A stretch of DNA of 62,503 nt from CAZUVM01 sp964623885 (GTDB lineage: Bacteria; Verrucomicrobiota; Verrucomicrobiia; Limisphaerales; UBA8199). The notes under the pieces were generated by a model. The model was given only the letters and a program-made list of their open reading frames with translations. It was not told where the DNA came from and searched no databases. Of the stretch, positions 26,010 to 34,947 are shown in pieces. Location of the stretch: contig CAZUVM010000224.1 in the NCBI GenBank assembly GCA_964623885.1, positions 1 through 62,503 on the forward strand, given 5' to 3'. Within the stretch, counting starts at the first letter, position 1, and every line of letters begins with the position of its first letter. Made by a program: the position numbers and the translations under genes.

Positions 26010-26265
26010 GCCCCGCGGCAGTTATGCGGATACCTTATGGGTGGGTTATCCCAACCGTCAATATGGAAAAGGGAACCGGCGGGATGTACGGACGTTAGAT
26101 TAGCGCAAGCTATGGACGGGAATCGATTTGAGGTTCAGAATGTAAATAGTTGACTGTGAACGTTTTATAATAGATCAAGCTCCCAATCACGTGGCATCTT
26201 TACACCTTTTTAACAAATTATGTGCCTGAGCCTGGAATTCGATGCAACGAAAACACCGTAAGCAC

Positions 26266-27765
26266 CTAATCTACAGCAATTTCCCTAAGCCTCGTTTTTA
26301 AAACCTTCCCGGTAGCATTCCGAGGTAATTGCGGCAGCTGGACTATCCGCCGCGGCACTTTGTAATCAGCCAGCCGCTTGCGAACGAAATGTTGGATATC
26401 CTTTTCTTCGAGAACCGCTCCATCGCTGGGGGCTATGAAGGCGACCGGTTGCTCGCCCCGACGCGAGTCATGCTTACCGATCACGGCGGCTTCCTTAATG
26501 CCCGGGTACTGGTAGAGGATCTCTTCGATTTCTCGAGGATACACGTTGATGCCATTGACCAAGAGCATGTCTTTTTTGCGGTCGGTGATGTAATAATATC
26601 CGTCATCGTCGCGGAACCCGATGTCGCCCGTGAGTAGCCATCCGTTCCGTATGACTTTGTCGGTTTCTTCGGGTTGCTTCCAGTAGCCTTGCATCACATT
26701 CCCGCCGCGAACGCACAATTCGCCAACCTGGTTTGGGCTCAACTCGCGCCCGCCATCGTCCTGAATACTGACTTCCACATTGGGAATGGGCAGGCCAATG
26801 GAACCTGGCTTGCGCGTCGAATCGAGCGGATTCTTGGTGACAACCGGGCTGGCTTCGCTCAAACCGTAGCCTTCGATCAGTGGAACTTGGAATTTCGCTT
26901 CGAAGTCCTTAAGGACCTGGACGGGGAGCGGAGCGGCGCCACTCAGGCAAATGCGCAAGGGAAGCGGGGCAGGGAGGTCGGCATTGACAACTGTACGGTA
27001 AAACTGAGGAATGGCCGGCAGCACGGTCGTTTGACGTTGCAAGATTTCCTGCAGAGCGTTGCGGACCGGGTGCAGGGACTTAACGAGAACTATGGAGCCG
27101 CCGACCAATAGCGGCAAGAGCAGCCCCACGGTCAACATATAGCTGTGGAACATAGGGAGCATGACCGCGAAGCGGTCGCCCGAGACGGTGCGCAGCACAA
27201 TCCGGCAACTTTCGACGTTGTGAAGGAGGTTGCCATGGGAAAGCATGGCGCCTTTGGGCCGGCCGGTGGTGCCGGAGGTGTAAATCAGCACTGCCAGGTC
27301 GTTAACATTGCGCGGGACGGGTCGATGAGCGGAATTCGAAGCAGTTTGAGAGTTGATCGCACCGTTAGCGGCGAGGTCCTCGATTTTGAGCAGTTCGAGC
27401 GACGATCGCACGGCGGCCAGAGCGCGGAAATGGGAACCGAGCTCTGCGTCGGTAATCAGCACATCGATCCCGGCGTCAGCAAGGATGAAGTTAACTTCAT
27501 CGGGCTTTAAGAAATTATTGATAGGAACCGCCACGCCGCCGGCCGCCAGTATCCCAAAGAGAGCCGGAATGAATTGGGGGCAGTTCTTCAGCCATAAGCC
27601 AACCCGGTCGCCTGGCTGGAGGCCGAATTCCCGGCGCAAACGGCCGGCGACCCCGAGTGCCTGATCCCAAAGCACCGCATAAGTGAACTGCTGTTCGCCC
27701 CAAAAGAGGGCCGTTTTTTCGGGCTGCTTAGTAACAACTGCGGCAAACGCGCTGGCCAGGTTCAT
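26266..27765 (-). CDS. Long-chain fatty acid--CoA ligase-type AMP-forming synthetase
   Basis: 499 residues. The ANL-superfamily core is complete: LIYTSGTTGRPKGAML (P-loop A3), GYGLSEASP (A5), WLLTGDIGFRDDDGYY (A7), DRKKDMLLVNGINVYPREIEE (A8) and RNATGKVLKTRL with the catalytic Lys (A10). It activates a carboxylic acid to its acyl-CoA through an acyl-adenylate; the NVYPREIE hinge is typical of fatty acyl-CoA ligases. The ATG at 27765 is chosen because homology begins there, although the frame is open to 27852. It is divergent from RNase D. Confidence 0.88.
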   Translation of the reverse strand: MNLASAFAAVVTKQPEKTALFWGEQQFTYAVLWDQALGVAGRLRREFGLQPGDRVGLWLKNCPQFIPALFGILAAGGVAVPINNFLKPDEVNFILADAGIDVLITDAELGSHFRALAAVRSSLELLKIEDLAANGAINSQTASNSAHRPVPRNVNDLAVLIYTSGTTGRPKGAMLSHGNLLHNVESCRIVLRTVSGDRFAVMLPMFHSYMLTVGLLLPLLVGGSIVLVKSLHPVRNALQEILQRQTTVLPAIPQFYRTVVNADLPAPLPLRICLSGAAPLPVQVLKDFEAKFQVPLIEGYGLSEASPVVTKNPLDSTRKPGSIGLPIPNVEVSIQDDGGRELSPNQVGELCVRGGNVMQGYWKQPEETDKVIRNGWLLTGDIGFRDDDGYYYITDRKKDMLLVNGINVYPREIEEILYQYPGIKEAAVIGKHDSRRGEQPVAFIAPSDGAVLEEKDIQHFVRKRLADYKVPRRIVQLPQLPRNATGKVLKTRLREIAVD

Positions 27766-27871
27766 CGTTTCATAATGTGCAGAATTAGAGCCCAAAATCC
27801 AAGCGGCAAGTGGCGTCTGGCCGCTGCTTTGTAATCTTGTCACATTTCGCAAATAAAATTAACGTAGCATA

Positions 27872-28930
27872 ATGGTTGACACCGAACCAAAGCTGGAGGC
27901 CTTTCTGCCCACGTTGCGGGCGGCTTCCTGGGTCGCGGTGGATACGGAAGCCGATAGCCTGCATGCCTACCCCGAAAAGGTCTGTCTGATCCAGGTTAGC
28001 ACCACGGAAGGGGACGTGCTGGTGGATCCACTGGCACGACTCGACCTGGCACGGTTTCTGGAGACGCTTGTAGGACATGAACTCATCATGCATGGCGCCG
28101 ACTACGATTTGCGGCTCCTGCGCAAGCATCATGAGTTCGTGCCCCGAGCGATCTTCGACACTATGCTGGCGGCGCGGCTGCTGGGGTTGCGCCAGTTTGG
28201 CCTGGGCTACCTGGTCGAACATTACCTGGAGGTAAAGCTGGAAAAAGGAGCGCAAAAAGCGAACTGGGCTTTGCGGCCCTTGACGGAGCGAATGATCCGT
28301 TATGCCAGGAACGATACACATTATCTCAAGCCTTTATCGGACCGGCTCAAAGAGGAACTGGCGGCGAAAAGCCGTTTGGCATGGCAACAGGAAGCGTGCT
28401 CGCGGCTGATTTTGGATTGTGCCGAGCAGCGGGAGACGGACCAGGAATCGATCTGGCGCGTGCGCGGGAGTCACCTGCTGGGACGGCCGGGATTGGCAGT
28501 CCTGCGGGAGCTCTGGCGTTGGCGGGAAAACGAGGCGGTCACGGCAAACAAACCCCCGTTTTTCGTCATGAGCCACGATGCGCTGGTGGAAATAGCGGCG
28601 GCGGCGGCCATGAAGCGACCGGTCGACCCCTATCTGCCCAAGCACTTGTCGGAACGTCGGCGCGGCGGGTTAAGCAAGGCGATTGCCCGCGGCCTGGGTT
28701 TAGCGCCGGATGAACACCCCCAGATTCTGAGGTCGACTGGCAGGCGGCCGAACGAAGCCGAACGCAAACGGTTTCTTGAATTGCAGAAGCGACGGGACGC
28801 GCATGCAGCCGAGCTGGGAATCGATCCTACGCTGATCGCGAGCCGCGGCACTCTATCGGATCTCGCCCACGATTGGGATCGGCACGCGAAGGAACTGATG
28901 AACTGGCAGCGGGAGTTTCTAGTGCGGTGA
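27872..28930 (+). CDS. rnd: Ribonuclease D-like 3'-5' exoribonuclease
   Basis: 352 residues. The DEDDy exonuclease motifs are in order: VAVDTEADSLH (Exo I), IMHGADYDLRLL (Exo II) and YARNDTHYL (Exo III, Y-x3-D). The C-terminal half is helical and HRDC-like (LFRELW-type LAVLRELWRWRENEA and LSKAIARGLGLAPDEHP). It trims 3' ends of tRNA and other stable RNAs. It is a single gene followed by two GC-rich hairpins before a convergent gene. Confidence 0.9.
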   Translation: MVDTEPKLEAFLPTLRAASWVAVDTEADSLHAYPEKVCLIQVSTTEGDVLVDPLARLDLARFLETLVGHELIMHGADYDLRLLRKHHEFVPRAIFDTMLAARLLGLRQFGLGYLVEHYLEVKLEKGAQKANWALRPLTERMIRYARNDTHYLKPLSDRLKEELAAKSRLAWQQEACSRLILDCAEQRETDQESIWRVRGSHLLGRPGLAVLRELWRWRENEAVTANKPPFFVMSHDALVEIAAAAAMKRPVDPYLPKHLSERRRGGLSKAIARGLGLAPDEHPQILRSTGRRPNEAERKRFLELQKRRDAHAAELGIDPTLIASRGTLSDLAHDWDRHAKELMNWQREFLVR

Positions 28931-28962
28931 AACGGTTCTGTTCCTGCTTCGGTTGCCAATCA

Positions 28963-29061
28963 CCCCGCTGAAGCGGGTGTTAATGAGAAACGCAGGTCGC
29001 CTTGAGCAACACTCCCAACGTCGTCCCGCCATTCTGGCCGCTGCGAGCGGGGACCGCTCGC
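28963..29061. terminator. Hairpins between convergent genes (bidirectional terminator candidate)
   Basis: CCCGC-TGAA-GCGGG (about 28,964-28,977) and a stronger stem GCGAGCGG-GGA-CCGCTCGC (29,043-29,061, perfect 8 bp) lie between the stops of RNase D (+) and the isomerase-like gene (-). No U-tracts. Confidence 0.5.
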
Positions 29062-29084
29062 GCTCCGGCGTCGGACGAGTTCCT

Positions 29085-29942
29085 TTAGACTTGCAAAGAC
29101 TTTAGGTATGCGACGCTTTTCTGAGTGAGGTCCCAGTTTTGCTCGACGAAATAGTTCTTAACGCCACCGGTTTTGGCGGTGGTGAACGTCTTGACCCAAT
29201 CGATGGCGCCCTGGCCCAGGGCGACCTGGGGATGCCCGGGAGCTTTCATATCGATATCCTGCAGGTGCATCGAGAAGAACCGGCCGGGGTACTTGAGGAA
29301 ATAATCGGCACCCACCAAGCCAGCGGTAATGGTCGACATTTGGAACTGGAATTTCACCAGCTTCGGATCGAGCAAGTCGAACAATAGGTCGTAAGTCCTC
29401 TTGCCCTCGACCATTGAGAGCTCGAAACCCTCATTATGCAGGCCCTGCTGCAGTCCCGCCGCGGCAGAGACAGCGGCGATGCCGTTGTACTCTTCAGCCG
29501 CTTTTTTGACCTGGTCCAGAGTCGGGTGGTTGCCAGCGCCCAGGGTGGCGGTAATGATTTGAGTAATGCCGATGGCTTTCGCCCACTCGATGCTCTTTTG
29601 ATGGCTGTGGCGCAACTCAGCCATGGAGAAGTGAGAACTTTCGGCTCTCATCCCGTTGTCGGAAAGAACTCGGTTCACTTCCTTCGGGTCCGAGAGCGAG
29701 GCAAACTCGGCGCCGTAGCCGATAGGGGAACAAAGCTCGAGGCGGGTCACGCCGATGCCGGCCAGCATCTTCGCGAAGGCCGGGAAATCCTTGAGCCTGG
29801 AACGCATTGGCCAGACCTGGCTGCCAATGGGCAGGCCTAAGGGATTAGCCGTCGCGCGCGTGGAGCTGGTTGCGAGGAGTCCGGCCGCAGTGGAACTAAC
29901 GGCTGCCTGTTTGATGAAGGTTCGTCTAGACATGGTATTCAT
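29085..29942 (-). CDS. Tat-exported xylose isomerase-like TIM-barrel sugar phosphate isomerase/epimerase
   Basis: 285 residues. It begins with a twin-arginine signal (MSRRTFIKQAAVSSTAAG, then ATSSTRATA). The rest is an AP-endonuclease-2/xylose-isomerase-like barrel: VTRLELCSPIGYGAEF, SSHFSMAEL, GLHNEGFEL, FSMHLQDIDMKAP and NYFVEQNW, the last ones contributing likely metal ligands His, Asp and Glu. It should isomerise or epimerise a sugar outside the cytoplasm. It follows the Gfo/Idh/MocA gene by 22 bp on the same strand. Such pairs are frequent in Verrucomicrobia and Planctomycetes sugar clusters. The start may be 29942 or 29933. Confidence 0.83.
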   Translation of the reverse strand: MNTMSRRTFIKQAAVSSTAAGLLATSSTRATANPLGLPIGSQVWPMRSRLKDFPAFAKMLAGIGVTRLELCSPIGYGAEFASLSDPKEVNRVLSDNGMRAESSHFSMAELRHSHQKSIEWAKAIGITQIITATLGAGNHPTLDQVKKAAEEYNGIAAVSAAAGLQQGLHNEGFELSMVEGKRTYDLLFDLLDPKLVKFQFQMSTITAGLVGADYFLKYPGRFFSMHLQDIDMKAPGHPQVALGQGAIDWVKTFTTAKTGGVKNYFVEQNWDLTQKSVAYLKSLQV

Positions 29943-29964
29943 AGGTTGTGAGTGGTTCAGGGAT

Positions 29965-31560
29965 TCAAGAGATTTCCCAGCCCGGGCGATATTGGCGCGT
30001 GAGCAGTTTGTTCGCCTCGGGGACATTGGTGATTTTGGCCGCAGCGGAATCGAAAAGCAGTCGGCGCCCGCCGAGCCGCAGCGAGATGGAAGCCAGGTTA
30101 AAGGCGTCGCTAATTGGGCCAGCCAACAGGAAATCGCCGTAACTAGCGGCGCCGCCTTTGAAGGCCGTTACCCAGGCGAACTCGCGAGCGGACTGGTCAC
30201 GCCGACCGCCGGCGCCGCGCTGTCGGGCCATGGGTTCAGAGAGATGGTTGGCAGAGCGATAATCGCGCATTTTCGATTCAGGGATCAACTGCGGATCTTC
30301 GCTCCGGAAACCGCCGAGGATTTTTCCCTTATCGCCAACAAACAGCATGCCTTCTTCGGCCAATTCCTTGTTTTCAGCGAGAAGTTCGTCGGGGACAGGC
30401 GGTTTAATGCCGCCGTCGTACCAATAGACGTCCACCGCGGGACGCGCGCCTTTGGCGGCGAACCGCATACGGACGGTGCAGGCGGTCGGGAAAGAGTAGT
30501 CGTTATGAATTCGATGGCAAACGTGATCGGCAACCGTTGCGACGTGCGTAGGCGTGGATTCGACGCTGAACGGAGCATCCAATTCCAGTTGCTGGAAGAT
30601 GGGCCAGAGACTGTAGTGCCCCATATCAGCGATGGATCCACCGCCGAACTCAAACCAACCGCGGAAATTCGTGTGGGTGTAGTTGGGATGATAAGGGCGG
30701 TCGAGTGAGGGCCCTAGCCACAGGTTCCAATCGAAGCCTGCGGGAACCGGCGGCGTATCGGTCGGCAGAGTTGCGAACTGCGGCCACATGGGACGCATGG
30801 ACCAGTTATGGATTTCACGCAGTGTGCCGATGGCGCCGTTTCGGACTATATCGAGAGCGCGTTTCTGTTCGGCTCCTTCGCTGGCGGGCAGGAAATGAGT
30901 GGCGATTTTCTTGTTGCGAGCAGTGGCGATCACGGCGCGGGCTTCGATCAACCGATTCGCGAGCGGCTTGTGAACGATTACGTTCATGCCTTTATTCAAG
31001 GCAGCGATGGCAATTGTGGCGTGAGTGTGGTCGGGCGTCATCACCTTCACAGCGGTGACGTCTTTTTCTTTTTCCAGCAGCTCGCGGAAATCTATATAAG
31101 TGGCACAGCCCTTGAATTGGGTCTTGCCGCGCTGCTGCGCATAATAGGTTTCGACGACTTCCTTGCCGACATCACGCCCGCCGGGCACGTGGTCGACGCC
31201 GTCCCGCCAGGTGGGATTGTTTAACAATTGCCGAATCGTGTTCCGAAGGTCGTTGCGGCTCCATTCGAGGTAATTGACACCATCCTTTTCCACGTCGCAC
31301 ATGGCAACGATTTGCACTTCGGGCCGGGCGAGGATGCCGCCGATTTCACGAATCGCCTGAGTGCCAAACCCAATACACGCCATCGTTATCTTTTCGCTTG
31401 GCGCGGTAAATCCGGGTCCGCCCAGCACGTGCCGCGGGACAAGGGCAAAGGCGCCTGCGGCAGCGCCGGTCATCATGAATTGCCGGCGGGTCAAGCCGAA
31501 GCGAAGGGATCGTTTCGCCTTTTGATTTGAATCATAGGAGCGGGTAGGGTTCCGTTTCAT
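29965..31560 (-). CDS. Tat-exported Gfo/Idh/MocA-family oxidoreductase
   Basis: 531 residues. The N-terminus has a long basic region then a twin-arginine signal (LTRRQFMMTGAAAGAFAL). The Rossmann part starts ITMACIGFGTQAIREIGG and includes VKVMTPDHTHATIAIAALN and VIVHKPLANRLIEA, equivalent to the E-K-P motif but with His in place of Glu. The C-terminal substrate domain has FGGGSIADMGHYS. It should oxidise or reduce a sugar or sugar alcohol with NAD(P) outside the cytoplasm or with a tightly bound cofactor. The H-K-P motif is a subgroup variant. First gene of a two-gene unit with the isomerase-like protein. Confidence 0.85.
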   Translation of the reverse strand: MKRNPTRSYDSNQKAKRSLRFGLTRRQFMMTGAAAGAFALVPRHVLGGPGFTAPSEKITMACIGFGTQAIREIGGILARPEVQIVAMCDVEKDGVNYLEWSRNDLRNTIRQLLNNPTWRDGVDHVPGGRDVGKEVVETYYAQQRGKTQFKGCATYIDFRELLEKEKDVTAVKVMTPDHTHATIAIAALNKGMNVIVHKPLANRLIEARAVIATARNKKIATHFLPASEGAEQKRALDIVRNGAIGTLREIHNWSMRPMWPQFATLPTDTPPVPAGFDWNLWLGPSLDRPYHPNYTHTNFRGWFEFGGGSIADMGHYSLWPIFQQLELDAPFSVESTPTHVATVADHVCHRIHNDYSFPTACTVRMRFAAKGARPAVDVYWYDGGIKPPVPDELLAENKELAEEGMLFVGDKGKILGGFRSEDPQLIPESKMRDYRSANHLSEPMARQRGAGGRRDQSAREFAWVTAFKGGAASYGDFLLAGPISDAFNLASISLRLGGRRLLFDSAAAKITNVPEANKLLTRQYRPGWEIS

Positions 31561-32162
31561 ACGCAGTTCAGTGAGGCACTTCTAACGGAAATGACCCTTT
31601 TTGTCCAAGCCCGAATGCCAAAGGCCTAAAATCTAAGACAGTTGGTATTGAATTTGCTAATTCAAATCTGCTGCTCGGTCGCCCTATAAGCGGGGCTTTC
31701 TCCCTCCCGCTCCCCACCTCGCGACCGGGCAGCTCCTTTTCAATGTATGCAGGACGGTCTCGCTTACTGCTGCTGGCTTATGGTTGGCAAACCCGTCGCA
31801 CAGACATAAAGATTATCTTGACTAAGAAACGTGTTTTTGCTGTGTTGTTAATGCAACGGAGCTTGTGCGGAATCAGAAAGGGTTGGATAGGGGCTTTTTC
31901 ATTTTCGCTGACAATTCCGTCGCTAATCAGATGAACCAGGCGCCGCGGGCATGGCGGGGCACGAGGATACCGAAGTTCGACAGCTTCTCCGGGCTTCAGT
32001 TGTCACACAAAGGTCCAGAGCCTGAGGGCAATGAAGTCTCCGGCGGCGGTCTCGCCACCTCGCAGCTTTATTTTGATACCTCCAGCATCGTCCAGCCGCG
32101 AAGGCTTTATCGGCTCGTGCCGGTGCCTTGATTCAGCCCAAATCGCATCACGAAAGACTCCC
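31561..32162. other. 602-bp intergenic region containing a gene relic
   Basis: Mostly unassigned AT-mixed sequence. It includes a GAATT-TGCT-AATTC hairpin near 31,650-31,663 and a pyrimidine-rich tract near 31,700. From 32,057 to 32,131 lies the relic C-terminal module listed separately. No other gene is supported. Confidence 0.5.
32057..32131 (+). pseudogene. Relic of a secreted-protein C-terminal module
   Basis: The frame codes for TSQLYFDTSSIVQPRRLY then RLVPVP and a stop. This is nearly identical to the ends of the GloVer protein (TSQLYFDTSGIGQPRRLYRL) and the lectin-like protein (TSQLYFDTSSLGQPARLWRI) in this window. Upstream codons show no relation. It is 31 bp before the start of the GloVer gene, as if an older copy of the same gene type was lost except for its tail. 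Confidence 0.8.
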
Positions 32163-34028
32163 ATGATTGAGACATTTGGATTCTACAAGCCGCGTCAGAG
32201 GCGGCTAGCGAGCATTACGGCCACGTCCCTGTGCCTGCTCACTTACGCGTGCGCATCTCCCGGTACTTGTAAAGGCCAGGGATATCAGGTGCTCGTTGAT
32301 TTTCCCGGCCCAGCCGCTAGCTCCAGTGCCGGCTGCAGGTCCGCTTTGGTGCAAGGCCCTGACGGTGCATTGTATGGAACGACTTTTGCCGGGGCCAATA
32401 ACGGCTTCATTTATAAGATACAAACCAACGGCAACGCGTTCGCTATCATAAAGGAATTCACCCAGAATAATCTCACCGAAGGAAGCGGTCCTCGGTGTCT
32501 AATCATTTCCGGAAGCACGCTTTACGGCGGAACCGATGGCGGTGGCATGTCGAGCTCCGGAACTTTATTCCGGATGAACAGCAATGGAGGTGATTTCGTC
32601 GTGCTGAAAAGTTTTGGAGGCTGGGATGGCAACGGGCCGTTGGCTTTGGCACTCGGAGGCACTGCGCTATATGGAGTAACGGTATACGGTGGAACAGCAA
32701 ATGGGGGAGTCCTGTTCAAGATAAATACCGACGGTAGCGGCTACACCGTTTTGAGAAGTTTCAAGGGATCGGATGGTGCGCGGCCCTGCAGCCTGCTGCT
32801 ATCCGGCACTACGCTCTATGGAACAACTTTCGCGGGCGGCAGCTCCGACAACGGTACGATCTTCAGCGTTCTAAACGACGGCACCGGATATACCGTGCTC
32901 AGGAGCCTGGCTCAGGAAGATGGCGTCTTTGCCCTCGGGCAGATTTTGTTATCCGGATTCACACTGTATGGCACGGCAGAAGGTGGAGGCCTTTATGGTG
33001 GCGGTACGGTCTTCAAAATTGGCACGGATGGGTCCGGGTTTACGGTTCTCCACTCATTTGCTGCGCCCAACATTACTCCCAAAGCTGGTCTGGTTATGCT
33101 TGGCAACATCCTCTTCGGCACCACGGCTTCGGGTCCGATTGGCGGTGAGGACGCAGCGGCAATTTTTAAACTGGACACGAATGGAAATAGCTTTGCGGTG
33201 CTCCAGACCAATAACCCCACCCAAGGCATCTTGCCATGGTCGACGATGTGCCTGGCGGGTTCATGGCTTTACGGAATGACTGAATTCGGCGGTAGTAACG
33301 TCATCGGGCATGGGGTCGTTTTCAGGCTCTCGTTCGCTCCTCCAACCGTACTGGCATCTCCCTCCAGCCAAACAGTGGAATTGGGGGGCAGCGTCAACTT
33401 TCGAGTGAGCGCCAGTGGTGTGCCGCCCTTGTCCTATTGGTGGTTTTTCAATAATACGAATCTCGTTGGTTGCAGCACTGTCTGCAGCCTGAGACTTCCC
33501 AACGTGCAATTCTCCCAATCGGGCCTCTACATCGTGGTGGTCTCCAACGACTTCGCTTCAACCGCGAGTGCGCCGGCTATACTTCAAGTAATCGCGCCCG
33601 TCGAGCGCCGGTCGGTACCGGCAATCAACCTGCTGGGCAGCGCGGGCAGCGCGCTAATGGTGGATTACGCCGACTCCATGGCGCCGGCTCCGAGCTGGCA
33701 ATTGTTGGACACAGTGATTCTGGTGAGCACGTCGCAACTTTACATTGACGCCACAGCGCCACCACCGCTCCAGCGGTTCTACCGTGTCCGGCAGACCGGG
33801 GCACAGGTTGTAATCCCGTCGTTGAACCCGCCTTACATGGTCCCGGCCATCACCCTGACCGGCAACATTGGGGACTTATTGCGCATCGACTGCATCAATG
33901 CCGTCGGCCCGACCGATGCCTGGTGGATGCTCGACACAGTCACGCTGACCAACACCTCCCAACTTTACTTCGACACCTCCGGCATCGGCCAGCCGCGGCG
34001 ACTGTACCGACTCGTCCCCGCGCCATAG
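32163..34028 (+). CDS. Secreted GloVer-repeat (predicted 7-bladed beta-propeller) protein with Ig-like and tandem C-terminal modules
   Basis: 621 residues. A signal peptide (LASITATSLCLLTYACASPG) precedes seven repeats with the LYGTT...GG...G.(V/I/L)F(K/R/S)I pattern, each about 50 residues (for example GALYGTTFAGANNGFIYKI and TTLYGTTFAGGSSDNGTIF). This matches the Gloeobacter/Verrucomicrobia (GloVer) repeat. Seven copies suggest a 7-bladed beta-propeller. An Ig-like domain follows (about 400-485). Then come two tandem copies of a module: AINLLGSAGSALMVDYADS...QRFYRV and AITLTGNIGDLLRIDCINA...RRLYRL. No catalytic residues are recognised. Probably surface or extracellular. Confidence 0.83.
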   Translation: MIETFGFYKPRQRRLASITATSLCLLTYACASPGTCKGQGYQVLVDFPGPAASSSAGCRSALVQGPDGALYGTTFAGANNGFIYKIQTNGNAFAIIKEFTQNNLTEGSGPRCLIISGSTLYGGTDGGGMSSSGTLFRMNSNGGDFVVLKSFGGWDGNGPLALALGGTALYGVTVYGGTANGGVLFKINTDGSGYTVLRSFKGSDGARPCSLLLSGTTLYGTTFAGGSSDNGTIFSVLNDGTGYTVLRSLAQEDGVFALGQILLSGFTLYGTAEGGGLYGGGTVFKIGTDGSGFTVLHSFAAPNITPKAGLVMLGNILFGTTASGPIGGEDAAAIFKLDTNGNSFAVLQTNNPTQGILPWSTMCLAGSWLYGMTEFGGSNVIGHGVVFRLSFAPPTVLASPSSQTVELGGSVNFRVSASGVPPLSYWWFFNNTNLVGCSTVCSLRLPNVQFSQSGLYIVVVSNDFASTASAPAILQVIAPVERRSVPAINLLGSAGSALMVDYADSMAPAPSWQLLDTVILVSTSQLYIDATAPPPLQRFYRVRQTGAQVVIPSLNPPYMVPAITLTGNIGDLLRIDCINAVGPTDAWWMLDTVTLTNTSQLYFDTSGIGQPRRLYRLVPAP

Positions 34029-34138
34029 CTAACCCACGCCTCGACACGTAATAGCCTACGCTGCAGCCATCCGGCTACCGGCTCTTGGCTGGGGGGACAC
34101 CGTCCTCGGCGTCACTAATCCGCTGTCGGCTATTCCGT

Positions 34139-34683
34139 TCAATGCATCGCTACTTTGCCCTTCAGTGCCCTGAGCTTTTCCAGCGCGCGGTCGACGCGCT
34201 TGCGCGCCGCTTCTTCGCTGAGCCCCAGCCTCTCGCCGATCTCCCGCAACTGGCGCTTTTCGAAATACCGCATGAGAATCGCTTCACGGTCCGATTCAGC
34301 CAATTCGATCATCGCCCCGTCCAGCACCGGAGAATTTTCTCCCAGTCCGGCTCGGACTCGTGGTTACCAAACAATTCATGCATGGCAGCCTGTTCCCGTG
34401 AGTGGCGGCGACGTTCGCTGCGCACGGCTTTGGCGGCGCAAAAATGGGCGCAAGTATAAAGCCATCCAGCCAGCATCGGCCGGCGCGACAGTGGCGCGGC
34501 TCGCCGTGAGAGTTCGGTGAATACCATCTGCGCCACATCTTGCGCCAGATGCGCGTCGCCGTTGACCTGGCGCAAGGCCGCCGAATAAACCAGGTCCACG
34601 TGCCGCCGCACCAAATCGGCGAAAGCCTCTTCCGACCTCTCTTCCGCATACCGGCGCAGCAACTCACCATCAGGAGCTATCAT
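34139..34683 (-). pseudogene. Frameshifted ECF RNA polymerase sigma factor
   Basis: The first frame (34683 to 34309) codes for sigma region 2: LLRRYAEERSEEAFADLV, LVYSAALRQVNGDAHLAQDV, then WLYTCAHFCAAKAVRSER. It goes off at EPDWEKI. The second frame codes for region 4: VLDGAMIELAESDREAILMR, then LREIGERLGLSEEAARKRVDRA. Adding one T in the A4T2 run at 34,333-34,338 gives WEKISPVLDGAMIEL, which fits the usual length between the two parts. This is a 1-bp deletion unless it is a sequence error. No anti-sigma gene lies nearby. The start at ATG 34683 is chosen because homology begins there. Confidence 0.78.
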
Positions 34684-34947
34684 CAGCCCAAAGTACCCGG
34701 GAAAGCGAGAACCGGACAAAGGTTTCTGCGCAACCAAGCAATTACAGCCAGTTCCGTGGATCGAGGTCCGGGGATAATTTCATTTCAGCTCCACCCGGCG
34801 AGAGTTCATCGCGAAGTAGAGGTTTAGGCCCGTTCCAAGGCAGAATCTTCGAGGACAAGAACGAATACTTTCGCGGCACCGTGTATACCTATGGCTTGCG
34901 CCCGCCGGGTGGCAGATGGTTGAATGTTGATCGGAAATAGAAACTTT

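Noticed and set aside
26149..26164. TTGACT followed by TATAAT on the plus strand
   Set aside because: The spacer is only about 10 nt and no plus-strand gene follows.
34328..34340. Programmed -1 frameshift in the sigma factor gene
   Set aside because: The run does not form a good slippery heptamer in the zero frame. A one-base deletion explains it more simply.
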